Positions 7,299-16,191 are shown, counted from the stretch's first letter. The stretch is 64,000 nt of DNA from Streptomyces sp. NK08204 (GCF_020400585.1 NZ_JAINVF010000012.1:62001-126000); one strand, 5' to 3'. Translations and numbers: made by a program. The notes: generated from the sequence alone by a model not told the origin.

Positions 7299-8423
7299 GT
7301 GACTGAGATCGAGATCGGGCGCGGCAAGCGCGGGCGGCGGGCGTACGCCTTCGACGACATCGCCGTCGTCCCCAGCCGCCGTACGCGGGACCCGAAGGAG
7401 GTCTCGATCGCCTGGCAGATCGACGCCTACCGCTTCGAGCTGCCCTTCCTGGCGGCCCCCATGGACTCGGTCGTCTCGCCGGCCACCGCGATCCGCATCG
7501 GTGAGCTGGGCGGCCTCGGCGTGCTCAACCTCGAGGGCCTGTGGACGCGGTACGAGGACCCGCAGCCGCTGCTGGACGAGATCGTCGGCCTGTCCGACGA
7601 GCAGGCGACCCGCCGCCTCCAGGAGATCTACGCGGCCCCCATCAAGGAGGAGCTGATCGGCGCGCGCATCAAGGAGGTGCGCGACTCCGGCGTGGTCACG
7701 GCGGCGGCGCTCTCCCCGCAGCGCACCGCGCAGTTCTCCAAGGCGGTCGTGGACGCGGGCGTGGACATCTTCGTCATCCGCGGTACGACGGTCTCGGCGG
7801 AGCACGTGTCGTCCTCGCACGAGCCGCTGAACCTGAAGCAGTTCATCTACGAGCTGGACGTCCCGGTGATCGTCGGCGGCTGCGCCACCTACACCGCCGC
7901 CCTGCACCTGATGCGCACCGGCGCGGCCGGCGTCCTGGTCGGCTTCGGCGGCGGCGCCGCGCACACCACGCGCAACGTCCTCGGTATCCAGGTCCCGATG
8001 GCCACCGCCGTCGCCGACGTGGCCGCCGCCCGCCGCGACTACATGGACGAGTCCGGCGGCCGGTACGTGCACGTGATCGCGGACGGCGGCGTCGGCTGGT
8101 CCGGCGACCTGCCCAAGGCGGTCGCCTGCGGCGCCGACGCGGTGATGATGGGATCCCCGCTCGCGCGCGCGACGGACGCGCCCGGCAGGGGCAACCACTG
8201 GGGCATGGAGGCGGTCAACGAGGAACTGCCCCGCGGCAAGAAGGTCGACCTCGGCACGGTCGGCACGGTCGAGGAGATCCTGACCGGCCCGTCCCACACG
8301 CCCGACGGCTCGATGAACTTCTTCGGCGCCCTGCGCCGCGCCATGGCCACCACCGGCTACAGCGAGCTGAAGGAGTTCCAGCGCGTCGAGGTGACGGTGG
8401 CGGACAGCCAGCACCGGCGCTGA
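7299..8423 (+). CDS. guaB3: GuaB3 family IMP dehydrogenase-like protein
   Basis: A 374-residue TIM-barrel protein of the IMPDH/GMP reductase superfamily, without CBS domains. The characteristic GuaB3 features are the N-terminal RRAYAFDDIAVVPSRRTRD and the C-terminal GALRRAMATTGYSELKEFQ. In the catalytic loop the IMPDH sequence G-P-G-S-I-C-T-T-R is replaced by G-G-G-A-A-H-T-T-R, so the essential Cys is His222. Classical IMP dehydrogenation through a Cys adduct is therefore not possible. GuaB3 proteins are widespread in actinobacteria beside guaB, and their role there is unsettled. The start is GTG at 7299 with GGAAAGG upstream. Confidence 0.93.
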   Translation: MTEIEIGRGKRGRRAYAFDDIAVVPSRRTRDPKEVSIAWQIDAYRFELPFLAAPMDSVVSPATAIRIGELGGLGVLNLEGLWTRYEDPQPLLDEIVGLSDEQATRRLQEIYAAPIKEELIGARIKEVRDSGVVTAAALSPQRTAQFSKAVVDAGVDIFVIRGTTVSAEHVSSSHEPLNLKQFIYELDVPVIVGGCATYTAALHLMRTGAAGVLVGFGGGAAHTTRNVLGIQVPMATAVADVAAARRDYMDESGGRYVHVIADGGVGWSGDLPKAVACGADAVMMGSPLARATDAPGRGNHWGMEAVNEELPRGKKVDLGTVGTVEEILTGPSHTPDGSMNFFGALRRAMATTGYSELKEFQRVEVTVADSQHRR

Positions 8424-8443
8424 CCCCCGTACGACGCCGAAAG

Positions 8444-8481
8444 AGGGCGGCCGGTCCACGTGAGGTGGACGGGCCGCCCTA
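8444..8481. terminator. Long hairpin terminator after guaB3
   Basis: AGGGCGGCCGGTCCAC pairs with GTGGACGGGCCGCCCT around a short loop, with ATTT following on the plus strand. It lies between convergent genes and can serve both. Confidence 0.8.
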
Positions 8482-8496
8482 TTTCGTGCTGCCGGA

Positions 8497-8757
8497 TCAG
8501 AGATCGGTCACGCCGGCCAGGACCAGGACGGCCCCGCACAGGCCGACGAGCCCGGCGCCGATGCGGTACCCGACGGCCGTGACCCATCTCCGGGGCGGCT
8601 CGAAGCTGCCCATGGCGGCCGTACGCAGCTCGTGGTTGCGCTCGGCGTACCGCTCCAGGGCGGTGGCGGCGCCCCGGGCGTCGAGGGCGACCCAGCTGCC
8701 GAGGAGCAGGGCGGCGGACCCGAACAGCAGCAGGAAGACAGGGAAGGGTACGGTCAG
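8497..8757 (-). CDS. Small two-helix membrane protein, probably CTG start
   Basis: Reading the minus strand just after the 182-residue membrane protein gives an open frame of about 86 codons with clear protein character: a hydrophobic helix (VPFPVFLLLFGSAALLLGSW), a charged middle (ERYAERNHELRTAA) and a second helix (VGYRIGAGLVGLCGAVLVLAG) ending GVTDL. No ATG, GTG or TTG starts the frame upstream of the first helix; the only ordinary start (ATG at 8613) would remove it. A CTG at 8757 overlaps the TGA of the upstream gene and has AAGAAGG seven bases before it, so translational coupling from CTG is my preferred reading. The function is unknown. The frame is more certain than the start. Confidence 0.6.
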   Translation of the reverse strand: MTVPFPVFLLLFGSAALLLGSWVALDARGAATALERYAERNHELRTAAMGSFEPPRRWVTAVGYRIGAGLVGLCGAVLVLAGVTDL

Positions 8758-9302
8758 GCCGCGGCCTTCTTGGTGCCGGAGAACGCGGCGTACCCGGCGA
8801 TGCCGAAGAACAGGAAGGTCAGCGGGTCCGCATCCTCCTTCCAGGCCCTCTGGACCAGGTCCAGGTGGTCGAAGAACACCTCGGAGAAGCCGGCGTGCAC
8901 CAGCTTGGCGATGATCATGGCCTCGCCGACGAGCTGGCCGAGGTAGACCGAGCCGAGCGCGAGGACGGCGGCGGCGATCGCGACGGCAGGGTTGCGGCCA
9001 CCCGCCTTGCCCGCGGCGAGACCGATGACGAAGCCGACGCCGACCGCGGCCCAGCCGATCTCGTGCTTGGTGAGGCCGATGATCACGCCGTACAGGCTGC
9101 CGACGACCACGGCGGCGGCCAGGGCGGCGAGGAGACCGAGAACCAGGCTGCGCGGGGCCGGTGCGGGCGGCGCGGCCGGGGCGAACCCGCCCGGCTGCGG
9201 CGCGTACGGCATACCGGGGGCGGCCGGGGCCTGCTGGGCGTACGGGTTGCCGTCGGGCGGACCGTACTGCGGCTGCTGCGGCGGCGGAGCTGACTGGCTC
9301 AT
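8754..9302 (-). CDS. Membrane protein with Pro-rich N-terminus
   Basis: A 182-residue protein. Residues 1-50 are rich in Pro, Gln and Tyr (MSQSAPPPQQPQYGPPDG), a style common at the cytoplasmic N-termini of Streptomyces membrane proteins. Four hydrophobic helices follow at about residues 52-75, 80-100, 104-125 and 155-175. No enzymatic motif is visible. ATG at 9302 has GGGGGA about ten bases upstream; the frame extends to 9329 but the extra residues look non-conserved. The downstream small membrane protein overlaps its stop codon, so the two form a transcription unit. I do not recognise a function. Confidence 0.85.
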   Translation of the reverse strand: MSQSAPPPQQPQYGPPDGNPYAQQAPAAPGMPYAPQPGGFAPAAPPAPAPRSLVLGLLAALAAAVVVGSLYGVIIGLTKHEIGWAAVGVGFVIGLAAGKAGGRNPAVAIAAAVLALGSVYLGQLVGEAMIIAKLVHAGFSEVFFDHLDLVQRAWKEDADPLTFLFFGIAGYAAFSGTKKAAA

Positions 9303-9470
9303 GACAGGAAATCCCCCGTGATGTGGCACAACTGGACTGACTGGATCAAGAGTGTGGGTGACGCACGCACAGGGTGTGCGTCGAGTCCGGGGGAGACTAA
9401 CAGCCGAGGACGACAGCGCCCCCGGCGTTTTCTGCTTGAGACCGGCTCGAGATCCACTCGGAACCGGAGG

Positions 9471-10679
9471 TCACAGCCGGTGCGCCGCCCCCGTCGGCGT
9501 CGCCCCGCGGGTGTCCAGCAGCAACTGCGCCTTCACCGAAAGACCCTGGAGGTCGTACGTGCGGTGCTGCTGGAGCAGGATCGTCAGATCGGCGTCGGCC
9601 GCCGCCTCGTAGAGGGAGTCCGCGCGCGGGACCGGCCGCTCCAGGACGCTCCACGCGGGCACGTACGGGTCGTGGTAGCTGACAGAGGCGCCCAGTTCCA
9701 TCAGCCGGATCGCGATCTCCTGCGCGGGCGTGCCCTGTTGGTCGGCGAGGTCGGCCTTGTAGGTGACACCGAGCAGCAGCACGCGCGCGCCGCGGGCCGA
9801 CTTGCCGTGCTCGTTGAGGAGGGCCGCGGAGCGCTGGACGACGTACCGGGGCATGCGGTGGTTGACCTGCTGGGCCAGTTCCACCATGCGCAGGGTACGG
9901 ACCGCGTGCCCGGTCAGGTCCTGCGGGACGGCGGGCCCGCCGACGCCCGGGCCGGGGCGGAACGCCTGGAACCCGAAGGGCTTGGTCTCCGCGCAGCGGA
10001 TGACGTCCCACAGGTCGACGCCCAACTCGTGGCACAGCACGGCCATCTCGTTGACCAGTGCGATGTTGACGTGCCGGTAGTTGGTCTCCAGCAGCTGCAC
10101 GGCCTCCGCCTCGCGCAGTCCGCGCGCGCGGACGACCTTGTCGGTGAGCCGCCCGTAGAAGGCGGCGGCCGACTCGGTGCAGGCCGGGGTGAGGCCGCCG
10201 ATGACCTTCGGTGTGTTGGCCGGGGTGTGTTCGCGGTTGCCGGGGTCGACCCGGCTGGGCGAGTAGGCGAGGTGGAAGTCGCGGCCCGCGCGCAGTCCGG
10301 AGCCCTTCTCCAGCAGGGGCCGCAGGAACTCCTCGGTCGTCCCGGGGACCACGGGCGACTCCAGGATCACGGTGGTGTGCGGGCGCAGCCGCTGGGCCAG
10401 GGTGCGGGCCGCCGCCTCCACCTGGCCGAGGTCGAGCCCGCCGTCGGCGCCACGCGGGGTCGGCGCGCAGATCACCGCGGTGCGCACGCGGCCGAGCTGG
10501 GCGGGATCGCCGGCCGGCCGGAAGCCCGCGGAGTGCATCCGGCGCAGCTCGGCAGGGCTGAGCGAGCCCGCCTCGGGTCCGGTGGCGTAGCCGATGGTGG
10601 CGATGCCTGCGGCCACCGCGGCCTGGGCAAGCGGCAAGCCGTAGGGGCCGAGTCCGATGACGGCGAGGTCTGCGGGCAT
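9471..10679 (-). CDS. UDP-glucose/GDP-mannose dehydrogenase family protein lacking the catalytic Cys
   Basis: A 402-residue protein with the architecture of WecC/UGD-type nucleotide-sugar 6-dehydrogenases: N-terminal Rossmann fold (AVIGLGPYGLPLAQA), central dimerisation helices (ETNYRHVNIALVNEMAVLC) and a C-terminal UDP-binding domain (VLLLGVTYKADLADQQGTP). In active family members the thiohemiacetal is formed by the Cys of G-x-G-x-G-G-x-C-x-P-x-D. Here the segment reads GPGVGGPAVPQD and the Cys position is Ala250. Oxidation to a uronic acid is therefore unlikely. It could act as an epimerase-like, binding or regulatory protein. There is no glycan gene cluster around it. Confidence 0.9.
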   Translation of the reverse strand: MPADLAVIGLGPYGLPLAQAAVAAGIATIGYATGPEAGSLSPAELRRMHSAGFRPAGDPAQLGRVRTAVICAPTPRGADGGLDLGQVEAAARTLAQRLRPHTTVILESPVVPGTTEEFLRPLLEKGSGLRAGRDFHLAYSPSRVDPGNREHTPANTPKVIGGLTPACTESAAAFYGRLTDKVVRARGLREAEAVQLLETNYRHVNIALVNEMAVLCHELGVDLWDVIRCAETKPFGFQAFRPGPGVGGPAVPQDLTGHAVRTLRMVELAQQVNHRMPRYVVQRSAALLNEHGKSARGARVLLLGVTYKADLADQQGTPAQEIAIRLMELGASVSYHDPYVPAWSVLERPVPRADSLYEAAADADLTILLQQHRTYDLQGLSVKAQLLLDTRGATPTGAAHRL

Positions 10680-10696
10680 GGCGTGGGCCGTCCTTC

Positions 10697-10725
10697 CCAG
10701 TAGCCGAAGCGGGACAGGTGCGCAA
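10697..10725 (-). promoter_or_regulatory. Predicted promoter of the nucleotide-sugar dehydrogenase-like gene
   Basis: On the minus strand TTGCGC (10725-10720) and TACTGG (10702-10697) are 17 bases apart, with AAGGA then following before the ATG at 10679. The match to the vegetative consensus is moderate. Confidence 0.45.
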
Positions 10726-10972
10726 CCGCTGTGGACAAGACGAGCGAGTGCACTGTCACACTAGGAGTAAATATGACCGTTTTGTGGGATTGTGTTCGTG
10801 TGTCTTCCGTGGGTTGCGCGCCTGTTGTGCTCAGGCCGCGACCGTGAGGTGACTCGCGTGGTGGCTGAAGCCGGGCAGGCCGGTCAGAATTTGGGCATGA
10901 GCAGGAGGTGAACCGGGCTTCGCCCACCGGGTGCGGCCGACGCGAGCGAGTCTGCGACAGCGGGAGGCAGCG

Positions 10973-12682
10973 GTGAGGACAGCGACACTGGGGCCGGAGC
11001 AGCGCGCCGAGGCGCTGGCGGCGATGGCGGAGCGTGAACTGGACGTTCTGGTGGTCGGTGGCGGGGTCGTCGGCGCGGGTACGGCGCTGGACGCCGTCAC
11101 GCGCGGGCTGTCCACCGGGCTGGTCGAGGCCCGCGACTGGGCGTCCGGCACCTCCAGCCGCTCCAGCAAGCTCATCCACGGCGGCCTGCGCTATCTGGAG
11201 ATGCTCGACTTCGCGCTGGTCCGCGAGGCACTGAAGGAACGCGGCCTGCTCCTGGAGCGGCTCGCCCCGCACCTGGTCAAGCCGGTGCCGTTCCTCTACC
11301 CGTTGCAGCACAGGGGCTGGGAGCGGTGGTACGCCGGCTCGGGCGTCGCCCTCTACGACGCGATGTCCATGGCCCGCGAGCACGGCCGGGGACTGCCCGT
11401 ACACCGCCACCTGACGCACCGCCAGGCCCTGCGTGTCGCCCCCTGTCTGAAGAAGGACGCCCTGGTCGGCGCCCTGCAGTACTACGACGCCCAGGTGGAC
11501 GACGCCCGGTACGTGGCGACGCTGGTGCGCACGGCGGCGTCGTACGGCGCCGAGGTCGCCAACCGCGCGCGTGTGAGCGGCTTTCTGCGCGAGGGCGAGC
11601 GGGTCGTCGGCGCCCGGGTGCGGGACGCGGAGGGCGGCGGGGAGTACGAGATCCGCGCCCAGCAGATCGTCAACGCCACCGGCGTGTGGACCGACGACAC
11701 CCAGGCCATGGTGGGGGAGCGCGGCCAGTTCCACGTCCGTGCCTCCAAGGGAATCCACCTGGTGGTGCCGAAGGACCGCGTCCACTCCACCACCGGCCTG
11801 ATCCTGCGCACCGAGAAGTCCGTCCTGTTCGTCATCCCGTGGGGCCGGCACTGGATCATCGGCACCACCGACACCGACTGGGACCTCGACAAGGCCCACC
11901 CGGCCGCTTCCCGCGCGGACATCGACTACCTGCTGGAACACGTCAACTCGGTGCTCGCCGTGCCGCTGAGCCGCGACGACGTGGAGGGCGTGTACGCCGG
12001 CCTGCGCCCACTGCTGGCCGGCGAGTCCGACGCCACCAGCAAGCTGTCCCGCGAGCACACGGTGGCGCATCCGGCGCCCGGCCTGGTGGTCGTGGCGGGC
12101 GGCAAGTACACGACCTACCGGGTCATGGCCAAGGACGCCGTCGACGAGGCGGTGCACGGCCTCGACATGCGCGTCGCCGACTGCGTGACCGAGGACGTCC
12201 CGCTGCTCGGCGCGGAGGGGTACCAGGCGCTGTGGAACGCCCGCGCGCGGATCGCCGCCCGCACCGGACTGCACGTGGTCCGCGTGGAACACCTGCTGAA
12301 CCGTTACGGCTCTATGACCGAGGAGATTCTGGACCTCATCGCCGCCGACCCCGCTCTCGGCGAGCCGCTACCGGGCGCCGACGACTATCTGCGCGCCGAG
12401 GTGGTCTACGCCGCGTCGCACGAGGGCGCCCGGCACCTGGACGACGTCCTCACCCGCCGTACCCGCATCTCCATCGAGACCTTCGACCGGGGCACCCGCA
12501 GCGCCCGCGAGGCCGCCGAACTGATGGCGCCCGTCCTCGGCTGGGACGAGGACCAGATCGAGCGCGAGGTCGTGCACTACGACAAGCGGGTGGAGGCCGA
12601 GCGGGAGTCGCAGCTCCAGCCGGACGACCTGACCGCGGACGCGGCGCGTCTGGGAGCGCCGGACATCGTGCCGCTCACCTGA
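10973..12682 (+). CDS. glpD: Glycerol-3-phosphate dehydrogenase
   Basis: A 569-residue FAD-dependent aerobic glycerol-3-phosphate dehydrogenase that oxidises glycerol-3-phosphate to dihydroxyacetone phosphate and passes electrons to quinone at the membrane. The FAD-binding motif GGGVVGAG is at residues 29-36, followed by the family block S-S-R-S-S-K-L-I-H-G-G-L-R-Y-L. WGRHWIIGTTDTDW and VVVAGGKYTTYR are also diagnostic, and the C-terminal DAO_C helical domain is present from about residue 400. The GTG at 10973 is chosen for GGGAGG at 10962-10967; an earlier GTG at 10931 lacks a site. No glycerol kinase or facilitator gene is adjacent. A stable hairpin follows the stop. Confidence 0.96.
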   Translation: MRTATLGPEQRAEALAAMAERELDVLVVGGGVVGAGTALDAVTRGLSTGLVEARDWASGTSSRSSKLIHGGLRYLEMLDFALVREALKERGLLLERLAPHLVKPVPFLYPLQHRGWERWYAGSGVALYDAMSMAREHGRGLPVHRHLTHRQALRVAPCLKKDALVGALQYYDAQVDDARYVATLVRTAASYGAEVANRARVSGFLREGERVVGARVRDAEGGGEYEIRAQQIVNATGVWTDDTQAMVGERGQFHVRASKGIHLVVPKDRVHSTTGLILRTEKSVLFVIPWGRHWIIGTTDTDWDLDKAHPAASRADIDYLLEHVNSVLAVPLSRDDVEGVYAGLRPLLAGESDATSKLSREHTVAHPAPGLVVVAGGKYTTYRVMAKDAVDEAVHGLDMRVADCVTEDVPLLGAEGYQALWNARARIAARTGLHVVRVEHLLNRYGSMTEEILDLIAADPALGEPLPGADDYLRAEVVYAASHEGARHLDDVLTRRTRISIETFDRGTRSAREAAELMAPVLGWDEDQIEREVVHYDKRVEAERESQLQPDDLTADAARLGAPDIVPLT

Positions 12683-12713
12683 CCCGGCGACGGACATCAC
12701 CCGAACGAGTGTC

Positions 12714-12746
12714 CCTGGCCGGGATCTCTGCCGGGGGCCCGGCCGT
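12714..12746. terminator. Hairpin between convergent glpD and hydrolase genes
   Basis: GGCCGGG pairs with CCCGGCC across a loop of about 13 bases, followed by GTTCT. It lies in the 65 bases between two convergent stop codons. Confidence 0.6.
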
Positions 12747-12747
12747 T

Positions 12748-13827
12748 CTACCGGGTGCGAGGGCAGAACTCGGCGGCGAGCAGCGAGCCTTGGAGCCGGG
12801 CGTCCGCCATCGCGTCCGTGTTCACACGGAAGGTGAGGACACGCCGGCCGTCGACGGTGGCTGCGGTGCGCACGTAGCTGCCGGATATCCGTCCGTTGTG
12901 TCCCCACACCGTGATGCCGCACGGGAGCTTTGCCGGAAAGATCCCCATGCCGTACAGGCCGTGTGTGGCACGGGTGTCGAGCATCTCGCGCAGCCGGCGC
13001 GGGGGCAGCAGCCGGCCGCCCAGCAGCGCCGCGTAGAAGCGGTCCAGGTCGGCCAGCGTGGTCACCAGCTCGCCCGCGGCCCCGGCCACCCGCGGGTCGA
13101 GCCGGGTGACGTCGGAGCCGTCGGCGGCGAAGGCGCGGCCGTGCGGCGAGGGCAGCGTGGTGCGGGCGCCCGGGAAGGAGGTGCCCGTCAGACGGAGAGG
13201 GGTGATGATGCGGCGCCGGGCCTCGTCGGCGTAGGACCGGCCGGTGACCTGGCGGATGACCTGGCCGAGCAGGACGTAGTTGGTGCTGGAGTAGGAGAAG
13301 CGGCCCGCGCGGGCCGGAGGGAGGGCGAGCGCGATGCGGACGGCCTGAAGCGGAGTCAGAGGTACGGTGCCCCGAGTGGTTTGGACGAAGTCCGGGAGAC
13401 CGCTGGTGTGCGTGAGCAGGGCGCGCAGGGTGATGCGCCGTCCGTCGGTTCCGGGCCCGCGGAGCAGTCCGGGCAGGTACCGCTCCACAGGATCGGACAG
13501 GGAGAGCCGGTTCTGCGCGGCCAGTTGCAGGACGACCACCGCGATGAAGGTCTTGGTGATGCTGCCGGCTCGGAAGTGGTCGGCACGGGCGATGCCGCGA
13601 CCTGCCGCCGCGTAGTGGGAGCGGGTGCCGGTGCGGTCCAGCAGGGCCGCGGCGCGGGTCTCGTCCCGGCCGGTGAGCAGAGGCAGGACCATGTCCGTGG
13701 CCCGGGCCGCGGAGGTGTCACCGGCTGCGGAGGTCTCACCGGCTGCGGAGGTGTCACCTGTCGTGGTGGGGGCGAGCAGCAGGCCCAGGAGCGCCGGAAT
13801 GGCCAGGACCGTCCGAAGCGTTGGCAT
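12748..13827 (-). CDS. Secreted beta-lactamase-family serine hydrolase
   Basis: A 359-residue serine hydrolase of the class C beta-lactamase / D-Ala-D-Ala carboxypeptidase fold. A signal peptide is visible at residues 1-22 (LRTVLAIPALLGLLLAP), followed by a short Thr/Ser/Ala/Gly tandem repeat (TSAAGETSAAGDTSAA). The catalytic S-I-T-K tetrad is S89-K92. A Y-S-S-T-N-Y-V-L-L-G segment supplies the Y-x-N-like motif and HNG near residue 320 the KTG-like triad. Such enzymes in Streptomyces usually act on peptidoglycan peptides or small esters and not on antibiotics; the substrate is unknown. ATG at 13827 follows GAGGGGGAG; the frame extends 17 codons further without a signal-like start. Confidence 0.92.
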   Translation of the reverse strand: MPTLRTVLAIPALLGLLLAPTTTGDTSAAGETSAAGDTSAARATDMVLPLLTGRDETRAAALLDRTGTRSHYAAAGRGIARADHFRAGSITKTFIAVVVLQLAAQNRLSLSDPVERYLPGLLRGPGTDGRRITLRALLTHTSGLPDFVQTTRGTVPLTPLQAVRIALALPPARAGRFSYSSTNYVLLGQVIRQVTGRSYADEARRRIITPLRLTGTSFPGARTTLPSPHGRAFAADGSDVTRLDPRVAGAAGELVTTLADLDRFYAALLGGRLLPPRRLREMLDTRATHGLYGMGIFPAKLPCGITVWGHNGRISGSYVRTAATVDGRRVLTFRVNTDAMADARLQGSLLAAEFCPRTR

Positions 13828-14018
13828 CCGGGCTCCCCCTCGGTTCAATGGGTGACAGGCTCGTTCGCAGGTCATCATTCCGACAAGCGGAACACATCAT
13901 TCACCCGGCCTGACGGTGCACGCACCACAGGGCCGGGCCGGGGACACCCTGGACGTCGGCCACTTGTCGAGTGAGAGACAATGGAGGCTCTGTCAGGGCC
14001 GGTTGCACGAGGGGACGC

Positions 14019-16046
14019 ATGTCGGAGGCGGAGCGGGCGGGGACATCTCGCCAGGAGACTCGTCAGGACACGAGCGAGCGTCGTCTCCTCGCCGGGCGGT
14101 ACCGGCTGGGAGACGTGCTGGGCCGTGGCGGCATGGGCACGGTCTGGCGGGCCGAGGACGAGACCCTGGGCCGGACGGTCGCCGTCAAGGAGCTGCGGTT
14201 CCCGTCGAACATCGACGAGGAGGAGAAGCGGCGCCTGATCACGCGCACCCTGCGCGAGGCCAAGGCGATCGCCCGGATCCGCAACAACAGCGCGGTGACG
14301 GTCTTCGACGTGGTCGACGAGGACGACCGGCCGTGGATCGTCATGGAGTTGGTCGAGGGCAAGTCGCTCGCCGAGGTGATCCGCGAGGACGGCCTGCTGG
14401 AGCCGAGGCGTGCCGCCGAGGTCGGGCTTGCCATCCTCGACGTGCTGCGTTCCGCGCACCGCGAGGGCATCCTGCACCGGGACGTGAAGCCGTCCAACGT
14501 GCTCATCGCCGAGGACGGCCGGGTCGTGCTCACCGACTTCGGTATCGCCCAGGTCGAGGGCGACCCGTCCATCACCTCCACCGGCATGCTCGTCGGCGCG
14601 CCCTCCTACATCTCCCCGGAGCGCGCCCGCGGGCACAAGCCGGGACCCGCGGCCGACCTGTGGTCGCTGGGCGGCCTGCTGTACGCGGCGGTCGAGGGCG
14701 TGCCCCCGTACGACAAGGGCTCGGCGATCGCCACGCTCACAGCGGTGATGACCGAACCCCTGGAGGAGCCCAAGAACGCGGGCCCGCTCAGGGACGTCAT
14801 CTACGGCCTGCTCACCAAGGACCCGGCCCAGCGGCTCGACGACGCCGGTGCCCGCGCCCTGCTCAACGCGGTGATCCGCGCCCCCGAGCCGGAGTCGGTG
14901 GAGGCTACGCGCGTGGTTCCGCTGCCGGCGCAGCCCGGCGGCCCCGAGGGCAGGCGGGGCGAGGATGCGGCGGAGAAGTTGCGCGGGGCCCTGCGTTCGG
15001 TCCGTAAGGCAGGTGCCGGCACCGCGGCAGCGGGCACGCGGCCGAAGAAGGGGGGCGACACGGCGACGCCGAGTGCCGGCGGGGTTGCGGGCAGGGCCTC
15101 CGATGGTGCCGGCACGGCGGGTTCGGCTTCCGCGGGGGCCGGTGCCGGAGCGCGCGGCGCGCGGGGTGTTCCGGCCCAGGGATCCGCTGCCGGGGCCAAC
15201 CCCGACCCGGCCAGGACGAGTTCCGGGACGGGCAAGCCCAGTTCCGGGTGGCCCGTGGTGCCGCCGCCGGACCTGGACCTGCCGCCGCGGCCGGTGCCGA
15301 GGGCGCCGCTCACCGACGTGGTGCCCAGGCGCACGCTGGTGATCGTCGCCGTGGTGGTCCTCCTCGCGGTGATCGGCACTGTGCTGGCCCTCACGCTGGG
15401 CGGCGGCAAGGGGGACAAGAGCGGCAGCGGGGCCGAGGCCGCCGCGAGCAGCGCCTCCGCCGGTCAGGGCAAGGGCAAGGGCAAGGACCAGGGCAGCGGG
15501 GCGCGGGCCGACGGCAGGACTTCGGCCTCGGCCGCCACCGGCCCGTCCACCGGGACGGGCACGGGCGCGTCCGCCGGCTCCGGGTCGTCGGGCGCCAAGA
15601 GCGGCGGGAGCGCGCCGGTGGCGTCGACCCGCAAGGGCACCCAGGGCTACTCCATCGGGCTGCCCAAGGGGTGGACGTACCAGTCGACCGGCACCGCCGG
15701 AGACCGCTACACCGGGCCCGACGGGCAGAAGCTGCTCATCGGCTGGACCGATACGCCCAAGGACGACCCGGTGGCGGACTGGCAGGCCCAGGAGCGTCGC
15801 ATGGTGCGCCTCCAGTACACGAAGATCCGCATCGAGAAGGTGGGCTACCGCGGCTGGAACGCGGCCGACTGGGAATTCACCTACGTCGAGGGCGGCACCA
15901 AGTTCCGCAGCGTCGACCGGGGGTTCGTGGTGAACGACCATCTCGGCTACGCGCTGATGTACACCGCGAAAGCCTCGAACTGGGGCAGCGATCTGAGCAG
16001 GGACACGTGGAAGACGCTGCGGAGGTCCTTCCAGCCCAGGGCGTGA
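14019..16046 (+). CDS. Transmembrane Ser/Thr protein kinase, first of the kinase block
   Basis: A 675-residue eukaryotic-type kinase. The kinase domain spans residues about 28-290, with the Gly loop G-R-G-G-M-G-T-V, the ATP-binding Lys57 (VAVKEL), the catalytic loop H-R-D-V-K-P-S-N and D-F-G, all intact, and an activation loop carrying several Ser/Thr. A long Ala/Gly/Ser linker follows, then one membrane helix (LVIVAVVVLLAVIGTVLAL), a second low-complexity stretch and an external domain of about 140 residues starting GYSIGLPKGWTYQS, which resembles the PsbP/Mog1-like sensor domains of this cluster. ATG at 14019 follows GAGGGGACGC. In S. coelicolor the matching five-kinase cluster has been tied to spore-wall synthesis. 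Confidence 0.95.
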   Translation: MSEAERAGTSRQETRQDTSERRLLAGRYRLGDVLGRGGMGTVWRAEDETLGRTVAVKELRFPSNIDEEEKRRLITRTLREAKAIARIRNNSAVTVFDVVDEDDRPWIVMELVEGKSLAEVIREDGLLEPRRAAEVGLAILDVLRSAHREGILHRDVKPSNVLIAEDGRVVLTDFGIAQVEGDPSITSTGMLVGAPSYISPERARGHKPGPAADLWSLGGLLYAAVEGVPPYDKGSAIATLTAVMTEPLEEPKNAGPLRDVIYGLLTKDPAQRLDDAGARALLNAVIRAPEPESVEATRVVPLPAQPGGPEGRRGEDAAEKLRGALRSVRKAGAGTAAAGTRPKKGGDTATPSAGGVAGRASDGAGTAGSASAGAGAGARGARGVPAQGSAAGANPDPARTSSGTGKPSSGWPVVPPPDLDLPPRPVPRAPLTDVVPRRTLVIVAVVVLLAVIGTVLALTLGGGKGDKSGSGAEAAASSASAGQGKGKGKDQGSGARADGRTSASAATGPSTGTGTGASAGSGSSGAKSGGSAPVASTRKGTQGYSIGLPKGWTYQSTGTAGDRYTGPDGQKLLIGWTDTPKDDPVADWQAQERRMVRLQYTKIRIEKVGYRGWNAADWEFTYVEGGTKFRSVDRGFVVNDHLGYALMYTAKASNWGSDLSRDTWKTLRRSFQPRA

Positions 16047-16191
16047 GGTGCACAGCCCCGGAGCCGGGACGGTTGAAGACGGGAGAATCCGCCATCCCCT
16101 CAATGCGGGTTGCCTCCGGCACGTATCGTGAATGGTTGCGGACCGTACGCAGCCGGGTGCGGATGCGGAACGGGTCGTTAGGTGAACGGAT

